Below, piece by piece: positions 31,316-39,691 of a DNA stretch of 40,354 nucleotides (position 1 is the stretch's first letter; every line of letters begins with the position of its first letter). The notes under the pieces are model-generated. The model saw only the letters and a list, made by a program, of their open reading frames with translations. It had not been told where the DNA came from and searched no databases. This DNA comes from Paractinoplanes toevensis (lineage in GTDB: Bacteria > Actinomycetota > Actinomycetes > Mycobacteriales > Micromonosporaceae), in contig NZ_BOQN01000181.1 in the NCBI RefSeq assembly GCF_018332695.1, positions 1 to 40,354 on the forward strand. Direction: 5' to 3'. Both the position numbers and the translations under genes were made by a program.

Positions 31316-32097
31316 AAACGCTGCGCCTGATGACCGTGGGCGGCGTGATCGCCTACCGTGCCCTGTTCAACTGGACCAGGCCGAGCATCTTCATCGGCAC
31401 CCTCCTGGTCGGTCCGCTGTTCCAGCTGCTCTTCTTCGCCTACCTGGGCCGCCAGCTGCAGGTCGCCGACGACCGCTTCTACCTCGTCGGCAACGCGGTG
31501 CTCACCGCCACCTTGGCCGGCGTCTTCGGCGGCACGCTGGCGGTCGGCAACGAGCGCCGGTACGGCACGCTCGGCCACGTGCTGCTGTCCCCGCGCAGCC
31601 GCACCGTGGTTTTCCTCGGGCGGGCCCTGCCGTACGCCGGGAACGGCCTGCTCATCGCGGCGTTCACGCTCAGCGTCAGCGCCCTGCTGCTGGGTCTGCG
31701 GATCCCGCTGCCGGCGCTGCCCGGCCTGGTGCTGGCGATGGCGACCGGCTCACTCGCCTGCAGCTTCTTCGGTCTCACGCTGGGCGCGCTCGGTCTGCGC
31801 TTCCGGGACGTCTGGGTGATCTCGAACGTCGCGGTGGCCCTGCTGATGCTGCTCACCGGCGTGAACGTACCCAGCGCCGGGCTGCCCGGCTGGATGGTGG
31901 CGATCGGAAACTACCTCCCGATCACCCATGCCGCCGAGGCGGCCCGCCGGTTCGCCGGCGGGGCGAGCCTGGCCGAGGCCGGGCCGGAGGTGGCCCGGGA
32001 GGCCCTGATCGGCCTCGGTTACGCCGTGCTCGCCGCGGCGCTTCTCAAGATCTTCGAACTTGAGTCGCGCCGCACGGCGAGCCTGGAGACGCTGTAG
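31312..32097 (+). CDS. ABC-2 type permease, second subunit
   Basis: A 261-residue membrane protein with about six transmembrane helices. The loop NERRYGTLGHVLLSPRSR is the ABC-2 permease motif equivalent to that in the first subunit. GTG 31312 overlaps the preceding stop as GTGA. It ends one nucleotide from the convergent ndk stop, with no terminator. The pair of dissimilar permeases plus one ATPase and an adjacent regulator is a common layout for small-molecule or lipid exporters; the substrate cannot be told. Confidence 0.92.
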   Translation: MKTLRLMTVGGVIAYRALFNWTRPSIFIGTLLVGPLFQLLFFAYLGRQLQVADDRFYLVGNAVLTATLAGVFGGTLAVGNERRYGTLGHVLLSPRSRTVVFLGRALPYAGNGLLIAAFTLSVSALLLGLRIPLPALPGLVLAMATGSLACSFFGLTLGALGLRFRDVWVISNVAVALLMLLTGVNVPSAGLPGWMVAIGNYLPITHAAEAARRFAGGASLAEAGPEVAREALIGLGYAVLAAALLKIFELESRRTASLETL

Positions 32098-32098
32098 C

Positions 32099-32515
32099 TC
32101 AGAGCTTGGGGAACCAGAGCGCCAGCTCGCGGGCCGCGCTCTCCGGCGAGTCGGAGGCGTGCACCAGGTTTTCCCGATTGGACAGGGAGAAGTCGCCGCG
32201 GATCGTGCCGGCCGCCGCCTTACGGCCGTCGGTCGAGCCGATCATCGCGCGGACCACCTCGATCACCTGGTCGCCGCTGAGCACCAGCGCCGCCAGCGGG
32301 CCGCTGGTCATGAACTCCTTGAGCGGCGGGTAGAACGCCTTGTCCACGTGGTCGGCGTAGTGCTGGTCGGCGAGGCTCGCATCCATCGTCCGCAGCTCGA
32401 TCGCCTCGATCGCCAGACCCTTGCGCTCGAAACGCGAGATGATCTCGCCGAGCAGGCCACGACGCACCGCGTCGGGCTTGACGAGCACGAGGGAACGCTC
32501 GATGGGGCTGGTCAC
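32099..32515 (-). CDS. ndk: Nucleoside diphosphate kinase
   Basis: A 138-residue enzyme that balances NTP pools by gamma-phosphate transfer. The catalytic His119 lies in NLVHASDSPESA, the family active-site motif; SLVLVKPDAVRRG at the N-terminus binds nucleotide. GTG start with GGAGG 6 nt upstream. In many actinobacteria ndk follows the DUF4233 gene directly; here the oppositely oriented VOC gene lies between them. Confidence 0.98.
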   Translation of the reverse strand: MTSPIERSLVLVKPDAVRRGLLGEIISRFERKGLAIEAIELRTMDASLADQHYADHVDKAFYPPLKEFMTSGPLAALVLSGDQVIEVVRAMIGSTDGRKAAAGTIRGDFSLSNRENLVHASDSPESAARELALWFPKL

Positions 32516-32610
32516 GAAGATCCTCCAGAACTAGCTGTGCGGCAACACGCGCGGAGTTCAGCCTATCGGTACCAGGTTTGCGGTAGGCGGCAACGCCGGG
32601 ACTACCGCAC

Positions 32611-32640
32611 TTTCGCTCGGACGGGGCCGGGCAATAACCT
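32611..32640 (+). promoter_or_regulatory. Candidate promoter of the VOC membrane protein gene
   Basis: TTTCGC (32611-32616) and TAACCT (32635-32640) are 18 nt apart. This would start transcription about 15-20 nt before the TTG start, just upstream of the GGGAGG ribosome site. Confidence 0.4.
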
Positions 32641-32664
32641 GACGGGAACAGCGGGAGGTCCACA

Positions 32665-35259
32665 TTGGCAAACCAGACCGGCCGTCCTATCGCACCGGCG
32701 CGCAAGCTGGTGGCGGCCGTCATGGGCACCATCGCCGTCTTCGTCGTGGCGCTCGGCCTCGGCATGTCCAGCTGGGGGGTGGTGGTGTTCGGCCTGGCCG
32801 TGCTCGCCCTCTCGATCGCACTGGGCATGGTCAATGTCGTGCGGCGCGGTGCCCGCGCCTGGGTCACCGGCACCGCCGAGGTCCGCGCGATCTCGCCGCC
32901 GCCCACGTCGTCGGCCGTCTACGGGCGCGCCGAGATCCAGGCCGTGGTGGTCGCGCCCGGACTGCCCACCTCCGAGGTGGTCATCCGTGAGCCGCGCGTG
33001 CCGGTGGTGAAGTGGCCGATGATCGGCGACACCCTCCCGATCACCGTCGACGTCGACGACATGCGCCGGGTCCGCATCAACTGGGACGAGGCGACCCCGC
33101 ACGAGCGCGGCGAGGACCCGCCACCCCCGCCCCCCACCGTCTACGACGACGACATCGTCGGCGACGACGGCACCGACCTGCTGGACGACCCGGAACCCCC
33201 GCCGTGGACGACCCGGGACCGCCAGTGGGACCCGGACGACGAGCCGCCGCCGCCCCCGCCCGCGTCGGCCGGCCCCGAGACGGTCGTCGTGCACCACACC
33301 CCCGAGGGCACGATCCTCGAGGGCGAGCTGGTCGACCACGACGAGACCGCGCAGCCACTGCCCCGCCGAGCACCGGGCGCCTCGGCCCCCAGCGGACCGG
33401 CCCCCAGCGCACCAGGCCCCAGCGGACCGGCCCCCAGCGGACCGGGCCCCGGTGCGGCCGCTGCCGGAGCCGCCGCCGGTGCCGCTGCCGGTGCCGCCGC
33501 GAGCCGGCCCGCGGGCGCCCGGCCGAGCCCGCACCGCCGGGGTGGCACCGCCACCGCCACCGCCGAACCGGAAACCGCCCACACCACCACGGCGACCACC
33601 ACAACACCGGCCGCCGCCCAGGAGTTCGCCGCGTCCGGCGCCCCGTCGCAGCGGACCGCGCCGCCGGAGGACCGCCCCGCGCCACCCGAGGACCTCCCGC
33701 CCGATCCCCCGGTGGACCTGTCGCTGGACGACCCGGAGCCGACCCCCGAGCCACAGCGGCGCCGCGAGCCGACCGCCGCCGCGACAACCGCGACGCCGTC
33801 CCCGGCGAACGACTTCCCGACCGCCCCGGAACCGGTGCAGCCACCCCCCGTAGCGCCCGAGCCGTCCACCCCACTCCCGGCCACCACGCCACAGGCCGGC
33901 TGGGACCCGATCGACCTACCCCTCGACGACGACCCCGAGCCGCCCCGAGTGCACAGCGAGCTGCCCATCGACGGCGACCCGGAGCCGGCCCCGGAGCGAA
34001 CCGACCCGGCCGCCGCCGCAGCCATGGACGCGGGCCTGATCGCGCCTCCCGTCGAGAACCGGCCCGGCCCAGCGACCACGGCGCAGCCCGGCCCACCGTT
34101 CGAGGAGCGGCCCACGCCGACAGGCACCGCGCCGCCCGACCCGGCGTCCGAGGAGCGGTCTGGTCCGCCGGCCGCAACACCGCCCGGCCCGACGTTCGGC
34201 GAGCGGCCCGGCCCGGTGTTCGCCGAACGGCCAGGTCCGACGAATGCAGCGCCGCCCGGCCCGGCATTCGACGAACGGCCAGGTCCGACGAATGCAGCGC
34301 CGCCCGGCCCGGCATTCGACGAGCGGTCCGGTCCGGCGGGCGCAGCGCCGGCCGAGAGGGCGGCGTTCTCCGCGCCGTCCGACGATGTGGTCGACTCCAG
34401 CGACCGGCCGACCACGCAGTTCATGACCAATGCCGCCCACGACGCGGAGTCCTCCGCGGCCGCCGGCGCAGCCCGGCACCACGACGGCAAGGGCGGCGTC
34501 ATCGCCGGTGCGGCCGCCGCGGTGGGCGCCGCGGCCGCTGCGGCGTTCGCGGCCGTCAAGAAGGTCGGCCACACCGACCACGACGAGAACACCCCGCCGC
34601 CGTCGCCCACTTCACCAGCCCCCGCTTCGCCCGCGTCCTCGGCCCCCACCGCGGCAACGGATCCATCGCCAGCGGCCGCTTCTGCGGCGCCCGCTTCGAC
34701 AGCACCCGCTTCGACAGCGCCCGCTTCGGCAGCGGCCGCCTCGGCTTTGGGCACCGCCGCGGCGGCCGGCCGCCGGGACACTCCGGAGGCCGGGCCCTGG
34801 TCGGAGCCGCCGCCGGTCACGCCGCAGCCCGACGAGCACGCGGACGACCTGATCACCGCCTACCCGAGCGCGCGGCCCGGCCCGGCCGGCGCCATCTACG
34901 GGGTGGGCATCACGGTGCTGGTCACCGACCTGGCCCGGTCGATCGCGTTCTACCGGGACACACTCGGCTTCTACGAGATCGACAGCGGGGACGGCAGCGC
35001 CGTGCTCGCCTCCGGCGACACCCGGCTCGTCCTGCGCACGGTGAGCGGTCTGTCCGCCGAGGCCGGCCGGCTGATCTACCTGAACCTCGAGGTGGGCGAC
35101 GTCGAAGCGGTGTACGCCGAGCTGACCGCCAAGGGCGTGACCTTCGTGCACCCGCCCCAGCCGGTCAACCGGGGCGACCGGCTCGAACTATGGTCGGCCA
35201 CCTTCCGCGACCCGGACGACCACAACATTGCGATCACCCAGTGGCGGGCCACCCGCTAG
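32665..35259 (+). CDS. Membrane-anchored protein with long disordered linker and C-terminal VOC (glyoxalase-like) domain
   Basis: An 864-residue protein starting at TTG with GGGAGG 6 nt upstream. Two transmembrane helices lie at about 15-33 and 37-58, followed by a beta-rich segment (about 65-150) of unknown fold. From about 150 to 735 it is Pro/Ala/Asp/Glu/Gly-rich, low complexity and probably disordered, with 16-residue repeats at DNA 34057-34365 and Ala-rich helix-forming stretches. Residues about 745-862 form a VOC/glyoxalase-like domain (VLVTDLARSIAFYRDTLGFY, FRDPDDHNIAITQW). The usual metal-binding His in the first strand and Glu in the last are not evident, so it may bind a ligand without being an enzyme. 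The stop overlaps that of the convergent DUF4233 gene. Function unknown. Confidence 0.85.
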   Translation: MANQTGRPIAPARKLVAAVMGTIAVFVVALGLGMSSWGVVVFGLAVLALSIALGMVNVVRRGARAWVTGTAEVRAISPPPTSSAVYGRAEIQAVVVAPGLPTSEVVIREPRVPVVKWPMIGDTLPITVDVDDMRRVRINWDEATPHERGEDPPPPPPTVYDDDIVGDDGTDLLDDPEPPPWTTRDRQWDPDDEPPPPPPASAGPETVVVHHTPEGTILEGELVDHDETAQPLPRRAPGASAPSGPAPSAPGPSGPAPSGPGPGAAAAGAAAGAAAGAAASRPAGARPSPHRRGGTATATAEPETAHTTTATTTTPAAAQEFAASGAPSQRTAPPEDRPAPPEDLPPDPPVDLSLDDPEPTPEPQRRREPTAAATTATPSPANDFPTAPEPVQPPPVAPEPSTPLPATTPQAGWDPIDLPLDDDPEPPRVHSELPIDGDPEPAPERTDPAAAAAMDAGLIAPPVENRPGPATTAQPGPPFEERPTPTGTAPPDPASEERSGPPAATPPGPTFGERPGPVFAERPGPTNAAPPGPAFDERPGPTNAAPPGPAFDERSGPAGAAPAERAAFSAPSDDVVDSSDRPTTQFMTNAAHDAESSAAAGAARHHDGKGGVIAGAAAAVGAAAAAAFAAVKKVGHTDHDENTPPPSPTSPAPASPASSAPTAATDPSPAAASAAPASTAPASTAPASAAAASALGTAAAAGRRDTPEAGPWSEPPPVTPQPDEHADDLITAYPSARPGPAGAIYGVGITVLVTDLARSIAFYRDTLGFYEIDSGDGSAVLASGDTRLVLRTVSGLSAEAGRLIYLNLEVGDVEAVYAELTAKGVTFVHPPQPVNRGDRLELWSATFRDPDDHNIAITQWRATR
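33384..33452. repeat. Degenerate 15-bp Pro/Ser/Gly-coding repeats in the VOC gene linker
   Basis: Imperfect tandem copies of a unit like CCCAGCGGACCGGCC encode a PSGPA-type repeat in the disordered linker. The pattern suggests replication slippage. Confidence 0.7.
34057..34365. repeat. Tandem 48-bp (16-residue) repeat array in the VOC gene linker
   Basis: Two perfect 48-bp copies lie at 34225-34272 and 34273-34320, encoding ERPGPTNAAPPGPAFD. Diverged copies flank them on both sides (about six units in all, one half-length). The identity of the two central copies at every base indicates recent duplication. Confidence 0.92.
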
Positions 35260-35633
35260 CCGAGGATGGTCTTCCTGACATAACCGGCGTACGCCCAGGC
35301 GGCCCCGAAGATGAGGCCGAGCACGGCCAGGGACCAGTGCAGCAGGCCGCACGCGATGAGCAGCACCTGCAGCACGGTTCCGGCCGCCCAGGCCCACCGG
35401 CGCTTCATCATCCCGGCCAGCAGGGCGGCCAGGACGGCCAGCCCGACCACCGCGCCGACGCCCCAGCCGCTCAGGTGCCCGCCCATGATCCGGATCGGCT
35501 GGATGGCCAGGAGCAGCACGATCGCCTCGAGGACAAGCGTGCCGGCGCCCAGACCGCGTACGGCTGCCTGGGGGTTCTTCAGGCCGGAGCGCGGCGTGGC
35601 CGCGCCGTTCTCCTTGGGCGCCGGCTCGGTCAT
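35256..35633 (-). CDS. DUF4233 domain integral membrane protein
   Basis: A 125-residue protein with four predicted transmembrane helices (from about residue 28 on), of the DUF4233 family found next to folC in actinobacteria (Rv2446c in M. tuberculosis, from memory). It overlaps the folC stop as ATGA, so it is translationally coupled to it. Function is not established. The stop codon overlaps that of the convergent VOC gene (shared CTAG). Confidence 0.9.
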   Translation of the reverse strand: MTEPAPKENGAATPRSGLKNPQAAVRGLGAGTLVLEAIVLLLAIQPIRIMGGHLSGWGVGAVVGLAVLAALLAGMMKRRWAWAAGTVLQVLLIACGLLHWSLAVLGLIFGAAWAYAGYVRKTILG

Positions 35634-36955
35634 CGCTTCAGCAGTTTCCGGGCGTCCGCGACCGTCACGACCGAGCCGGTGATCAGCACACCGACGCCGC
35701 TGAGCTCGCCGGAGGTGTCCTCCTCGGCGATCACCACGGCCTCCTCGATCGCGTCCGGCATGTTCTGCGCCACCGTCACCCGGTCCTCGCCGAAGATCTC
35801 GATCGCCACCTGGGCGAGCTCGTCGACCGGCATCGAACGGGGCGAGCTGTTCTGCGTCACCACGATCCGGGCGGCCACCGGCTCGAGCAGGTCGAGCAGA
35901 CCGGACACGTCCTTGTCACCGAGCACCGCCACCACCGCCACCAGGTGCCGGAAGGAGAACTCCTCCTCCAGCGCGCTGGCCGTGGCCGCCATGCCGTGCG
36001 GGTTGTGCGCGCCGTCCAGCAGGATCGTCGGCGCGCTGCGCACCCGTTCCAGCCGGCCCGGCGAGTCGACCTGGGCGAAACCCTCCCGGACCAGATCAAT
36101 CTCGAGCTGCTTGCCCCTACCGGCGCCGAGGAACGCCTCGACGGCGGCGAGCGCCAGCGCCGCGTTCTGCGCCTGGTGTGCCCCGAACAGCGGCAGGAAG
36201 ATCTCGTCGTAGATCCCGCCGAGGCCCTGCAGGGTGAGCACCTGGCCGCCGACCGCCTGGTTGCGCTCGACGACACCGAACTCGTTGCCCTCGCGGGCCA
36301 GGGTCGCCCCCATCTCGGCGCAGCGCTCGAGGATCGGCCGCGCCGCCTCCTCGGTCTGCAGGGCGCTGATCACGGTGGCGCCCTTGTGGATGATGCCGGC
36401 CTTGGCCCAGGCGATGTCCTCGATGGTGTCGCCCAGCCACTCGGTGTGGTCGAGCCCGATCGGGGTCATCACGCAGACCCCGGCCTCGATCACGTTGGTG
36501 GCGTCCTCCTCGCCGCCCAGGCCCACCTCGACCACGGCGATGTCCACCGGCGCGTCGGCGAAGGCCGAGTACGCCATCGCGGTCGTCATGTCGAAGTAGG
36601 TCAGCGGTTCGGTGTTGCGCGCGTCGATCAGCTCGGCGAGCGGCGCGACCTCTTCGTAGGTGGCCACCAGCCGCTCCTCGGAGATCGGCTCGCCGTCCAG
36701 GGCGATCCGTTCGCGGACCGTCTCCAGGTGCGGGCTGGTGTACCGGCCGGTGTGCAGGCCGTGGGCCCGCAGCAGTGCGTCGATCATCCGGGCCGTGCTG
36801 GTCTTGCCGTTGGTGCCGGTCAGGTGGATCGCCGGGTACGCCCGCTGCGGGCTGCCCAGGACGTCCATCAGGTCCCGGATCTTGCGCATGTCGAAAACCA
36901 TGCGGGTGAAGCCGCGCTTGTCCAGCGCGGCCACCACCTCGTCGTACTCGCTCAT
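35630..36955 (-). CDS. folC: Folylpolyglutamate synthase / dihydrofolate synthase
   Basis: A 441-residue Mur-ligase-like enzyme that adds glutamate to dihydropteroate and to folates, keeping the cofactor in the cell. The P-loop is GTNGKTS (47-53), with the downstream YTSPHLETVRERI, the DHTEWLG segment and LLDGAHNPHG, the signature of the C-terminal domain. ATG 36955 is chosen over the frame start at 37018 because GAGGAGG lies 5 nt upstream. It follows valS by 28 nt and overlaps DUF4233 by 4 nt, forming the operon valS-folC-DUF4233. Confidence 0.97.
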   Translation of the reverse strand: MSEYDEVVAALDKRGFTRMVFDMRKIRDLMDVLGSPQRAYPAIHLTGTNGKTSTARMIDALLRAHGLHTGRYTSPHLETVRERIALDGEPISEERLVATYEEVAPLAELIDARNTEPLTYFDMTTAMAYSAFADAPVDIAVVEVGLGGEEDATNVIEAGVCVMTPIGLDHTEWLGDTIEDIAWAKAGIIHKGATVISALQTEEAARPILERCAEMGATLAREGNEFGVVERNQAVGGQVLTLQGLGGIYDEIFLPLFGAHQAQNAALALAAVEAFLGAGRGKQLEIDLVREGFAQVDSPGRLERVRSAPTILLDGAHNPHGMAATASALEEEFSFRHLVAVVAVLGDKDVSGLLDLLEPVAARIVVTQNSSPRSMPVDELAQVAIEIFGEDRVTVAQNMPDAIEEAVVIAEEDTSGELSGVGVLITGSVVTVADARKLLKR

Positions 36956-36983
36956 GCTGCCCTCCTCAGGCGGTAGGCAAGCC

Positions 36984-39614
36984 TCATGCCGTAGGCAACG
37001 CGGAAAGCGCGGCCGCAATTCGCGTGAGATCCGCCTCGGCCGTGGCCAGGCGGTCCTTGATCTTCGCGACCACCTGTTCCGGGGCCTTCCCGACGAAGGA
37101 ATCGTTGCCGAGCTTGGCCCGGCACTGGGCCGCTTCCTTCTCGGCGGCGGCCCTGTCCTTCTCCAGGCGGGCCCGCTCGGCGGCCACGTCGATCGTGCCC
37201 CGGGTGTCCAGGTCGACGGTGATGGCGCCGGTGATCGCCAGGGTCGCGGTGGCCGTGAAGCTGTCGTCCGGCCGGTCGAGCCGGGCCAGTGACCGGATCA
37301 GCGGCTCGTGCGCGTCGATGCCGACGTTGCCGAGACCGGTCAGCGCGGCGGTCACCCGCTGGGTGGGCTTGAGGCCCTGGTCGGAGCGGAACCGGCGAAC
37401 CTCGGTGACCACCTTCTGGAGAGCGGCCAGCTCCTCCTCGGCACCGTCGTTGATCAGCGCCTGGTCGGCGGACGGCCACGCGGCCCGGACGACCGTCTCG
37501 CCGCCGGTGAGCGCGATCCACAGCTCCTCGGTGACGAACGGGATGACCGGGTGCAGCAGGCGCAGCAGCTGGTCGAGCACGTGGCCCAGGACCCGCCGGG
37601 TCGTCGCGCTGCCCTCGGCCAGCACCGGCTTGCTCAGCTCCAGGTACCAGTCGCAGACGTCGTCCCACGCGAAGTGGTAGAGGGTGTCGCAGACCTTGGC
37701 GTACTCATAGGTGGCGAACTGTTCGTCCACCTCGGCCACGACGTGCTGCAGCCGGGACAGGATCCACCTGTCGATGGCTGACAATTCCGACGTGTCGGGC
37801 AGCGACCCGTCGACCGTCGCGCCGTTCATCAGCGCGAACCGGGTCGCGTTCCACAGCTTGTTGCAGAAATTGCGGGAGCCCTGGCACCACTCCTCGCTGA
37901 TCGGCACGTCGGAGCCCGGGTTGGCACCACGCGCCAGGGTGAACCGGGTGGCGTCGGCGCCGTACCGCTCGATCCAGTCGAGCGGGTCGACGACGTTGCC
38001 GAACGACTTCGACATCTTCTTGCCGTGCCCGTCGCGGACCATGCCGTGCAGGTTGACCACGTCGAACGGCTGCACGTCGTCCATCGCGTACAGGCCGAAC
38101 ATCATCATCCGGGCGACCCAGAAGAACAGGATGTCGTAACCGGTGACCAGAACGCTGGTCGGATAGAACTTGTCGAGTTCCGCCGTCTTCTCCGGCCAGC
38201 CCATCGTCGAGAAAGGCCAAAGAGCAGAAGAAAACCAAGTGTCGAGCACGTCTTCGTCCTGGTGCCAGCCGTCGCCGGTGGGCGGCTGCTCGTCCGGTCC
38301 GACGCACACCACCTCGCCGTCCGGGCCGTACCACACCGGGATGCGGTGACCCCACCACAGCTGACGCGAGATGCACCAGTCGTGCATGTTGTCGACCCAG
38401 GCGAAGTAGCGCTTGGACAACTCGGCCGGCTCGATCGTGACCCGCCCGTCGCGCACCGCGTCACCGGCTTTTTTGGCAAGTGGCGCCGTGTTCACGAACC
38501 ACTGCAGCGACAGCCGCGGCTCCACGGTCGTCTTGCAGCGCGAGCAGTGCCCGACCGAGTGCACGTAGGGCCGCTTCTCGGCGACGATCCGCCCGTCCTC
38601 ACGCAGCGCCGCGACGACCGCCGGCCGAGCCTCGTAACGGTCCAGGCCCTCGAACGGCCCGGGCACGGTGACCACCGCACGCTCGTCCATGATCGTGATG
38701 CTGGGCAGGTTGTGCCGCTGCCCGATCTCGAAGTCGTTGGGGTCGTGCGCCGGCGTCACCTTGACCGCACCCGTCCCGAACGACGGGTCCACGTGCTCGT
38801 CGGCCACGATCGGGATGCGACGCCCGGTCAGCGGCAGCTCCACCTCGGTGCCGACCAGGTGCTTGTAACGCTCGTCGTCGGGGTGCACGGCCACCGCGGT
38901 GTCACCGAGCATCGTCTCGGCCCGGGTGGTGGCGACCACGATCGCGTCGGCACCGTCGCCGTACCGGATCGAGACCAGCTCGCCCTCGTCGTCGGTGTGC
39001 TCCACCTCGATGTCGCTGAGCGCGGTCAGGCAGCGCGGGCACCAGTTGATGATCCGGTTGGCCCGGTAGATGAGCGAATCGTCGTACAGCCGCTTGAAGA
39101 TGGTCTGCACGGCCCGCGACAGGCCCTCGTCCATCGTGAACCGCTCGCGCGACCAGTCCACCGAGTCGCCGAGCCGGCGCATCTGGCCGAGGATCGCACC
39201 GCCGGACTGCGCCTTCCACTCCCAGACCTTCTCGACGAACTTCTCCCGGCCCAGGTCGTGCCGGGACAGCTGCTGGGTGGCGAGCTGGCGCTCCACGACG
39301 TTCTGCGTGGCGATGCCGGCGTGGTCCATGCCGGGCAGCCACAGCACCTCGTAGCCCTGCATCCGCTTAAGGCGGGAAAGGGTGTCCTGGATGGTGTGGT
39401 CGAGGGCGTGGCCGACGTGCAGCGAACCGGTCACGTTGGGCGGCGGGATGACGATCGAGAAGGCCGGCTTGTCGCTGGCCGGGTCGGCCGTGAAGTAGCC
39501 CGCCGATACCCACGCCTCGTACCGCCGCTGCTCTACCTCGCCCGGCTGGTACTGGGCGGAGAGGCCACCGGTGGGCCGGCTGTCGGGGGTGCGGGTCTCG
39601 GTCGTATCGGTCAC
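36984..39614 (-). CDS. valS: Valyl-tRNA synthetase
   Basis: An 876-residue class I synthetase that charges tRNA-Val and edits mischarged threonine. The HIGH motif is HVGH (66-69, in NVTGSLHVGHAL), KMSKS is exact at 533-537, and the C-terminal helical coiled-coil arm (about 805-876), which touches the tRNA elbow, is present and charged. GTG start with TAGACT 6 nt upstream and no Shine-Dalgarno, so it appears leaderless; there is no room for a T-box in the 77-nt divergent gap. It heads valS-folC-DUF4233. Confidence 0.97.
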   Translation of the reverse strand: MTDTTETRTPDSRPTGGLSAQYQPGEVEQRRYEAWVSAGYFTADPASDKPAFSIVIPPPNVTGSLHVGHALDHTIQDTLSRLKRMQGYEVLWLPGMDHAGIATQNVVERQLATQQLSRHDLGREKFVEKVWEWKAQSGGAILGQMRRLGDSVDWSRERFTMDEGLSRAVQTIFKRLYDDSLIYRANRIINWCPRCLTALSDIEVEHTDDEGELVSIRYGDGADAIVVATTRAETMLGDTAVAVHPDDERYKHLVGTEVELPLTGRRIPIVADEHVDPSFGTGAVKVTPAHDPNDFEIGQRHNLPSITIMDERAVVTVPGPFEGLDRYEARPAVVAALREDGRIVAEKRPYVHSVGHCSRCKTTVEPRLSLQWFVNTAPLAKKAGDAVRDGRVTIEPAELSKRYFAWVDNMHDWCISRQLWWGHRIPVWYGPDGEVVCVGPDEQPPTGDGWHQDEDVLDTWFSSALWPFSTMGWPEKTAELDKFYPTSVLVTGYDILFFWVARMMMFGLYAMDDVQPFDVVNLHGMVRDGHGKKMSKSFGNVVDPLDWIERYGADATRFTLARGANPGSDVPISEEWCQGSRNFCNKLWNATRFALMNGATVDGSLPDTSELSAIDRWILSRLQHVVAEVDEQFATYEYAKVCDTLYHFAWDDVCDWYLELSKPVLAEGSATTRRVLGHVLDQLLRLLHPVIPFVTEELWIALTGGETVVRAAWPSADQALINDGAEEELAALQKVVTEVRRFRSDQGLKPTQRVTAALTGLGNVGIDAHEPLIRSLARLDRPDDSFTATATLAITGAITVDLDTRGTIDVAAERARLEKDRAAAEKEAAQCRAKLGNDSFVGKAPEQVVAKIKDRLATAEADLTRIAAALSALPTA

Positions 39615-39620
39615 CCGACA

Positions 39621-39626
39621 AGTCTA
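39621..39626 (-). promoter_or_regulatory. Putative -10 box (TAGACT) of the valS operon
   Basis: TAGACT ends 6 nt before the GTG at 39614. It fits the leaderless pattern seen at other genes here. Confidence 0.55.
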
Positions 39627-39679
39627 CGGACGGCCGCGTCGAACCCGAATTCGCACCTCCTCCCCCGGGGGTGGATTGC

Positions 39680-39685
39680 TACGCT
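39680..39685 (+). promoter_or_regulatory. Putative -10 box (TACGCT) of the short WADHGS gene
   Basis: TACGCT ends 6 nt before the ATG at 39692 with no Shine-Dalgarno. A CCCCCGGGGG palindrome (39662-39671) lies between the two divergent -10 boxes and could be an operator, though G/C runs are common here. Confidence 0.5.
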
Positions 39686-39691
39686 CGCGCA

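Noticed and set aside
28531..32097. Part of an antibiotic biosynthetic cluster
   Set aside because: Only a regulator and exporter are present; no synthase, tailoring or precursor genes are nearby, and the flanks are housekeeping genes.
34225..34320. 48-bp repeats as a CRISPR array or mobile element
   Set aside because: The copies are contiguous, in frame and without spacers; they encode a 16-residue protein repeat.
33012..36212. A 1066-codon plus-strand frame across the VOC and folC genes
   Set aside because: It is out of frame with the VOC gene and antisense to folC; it is Arg/Gly/Pro-rich without domains.
39615..39691. A T-box or attenuator for valS
   Set aside because: The gap is only 77 nt, with a -10 box 6 nt before the start codon; no T-box core or Val-rich leader peptide is present.
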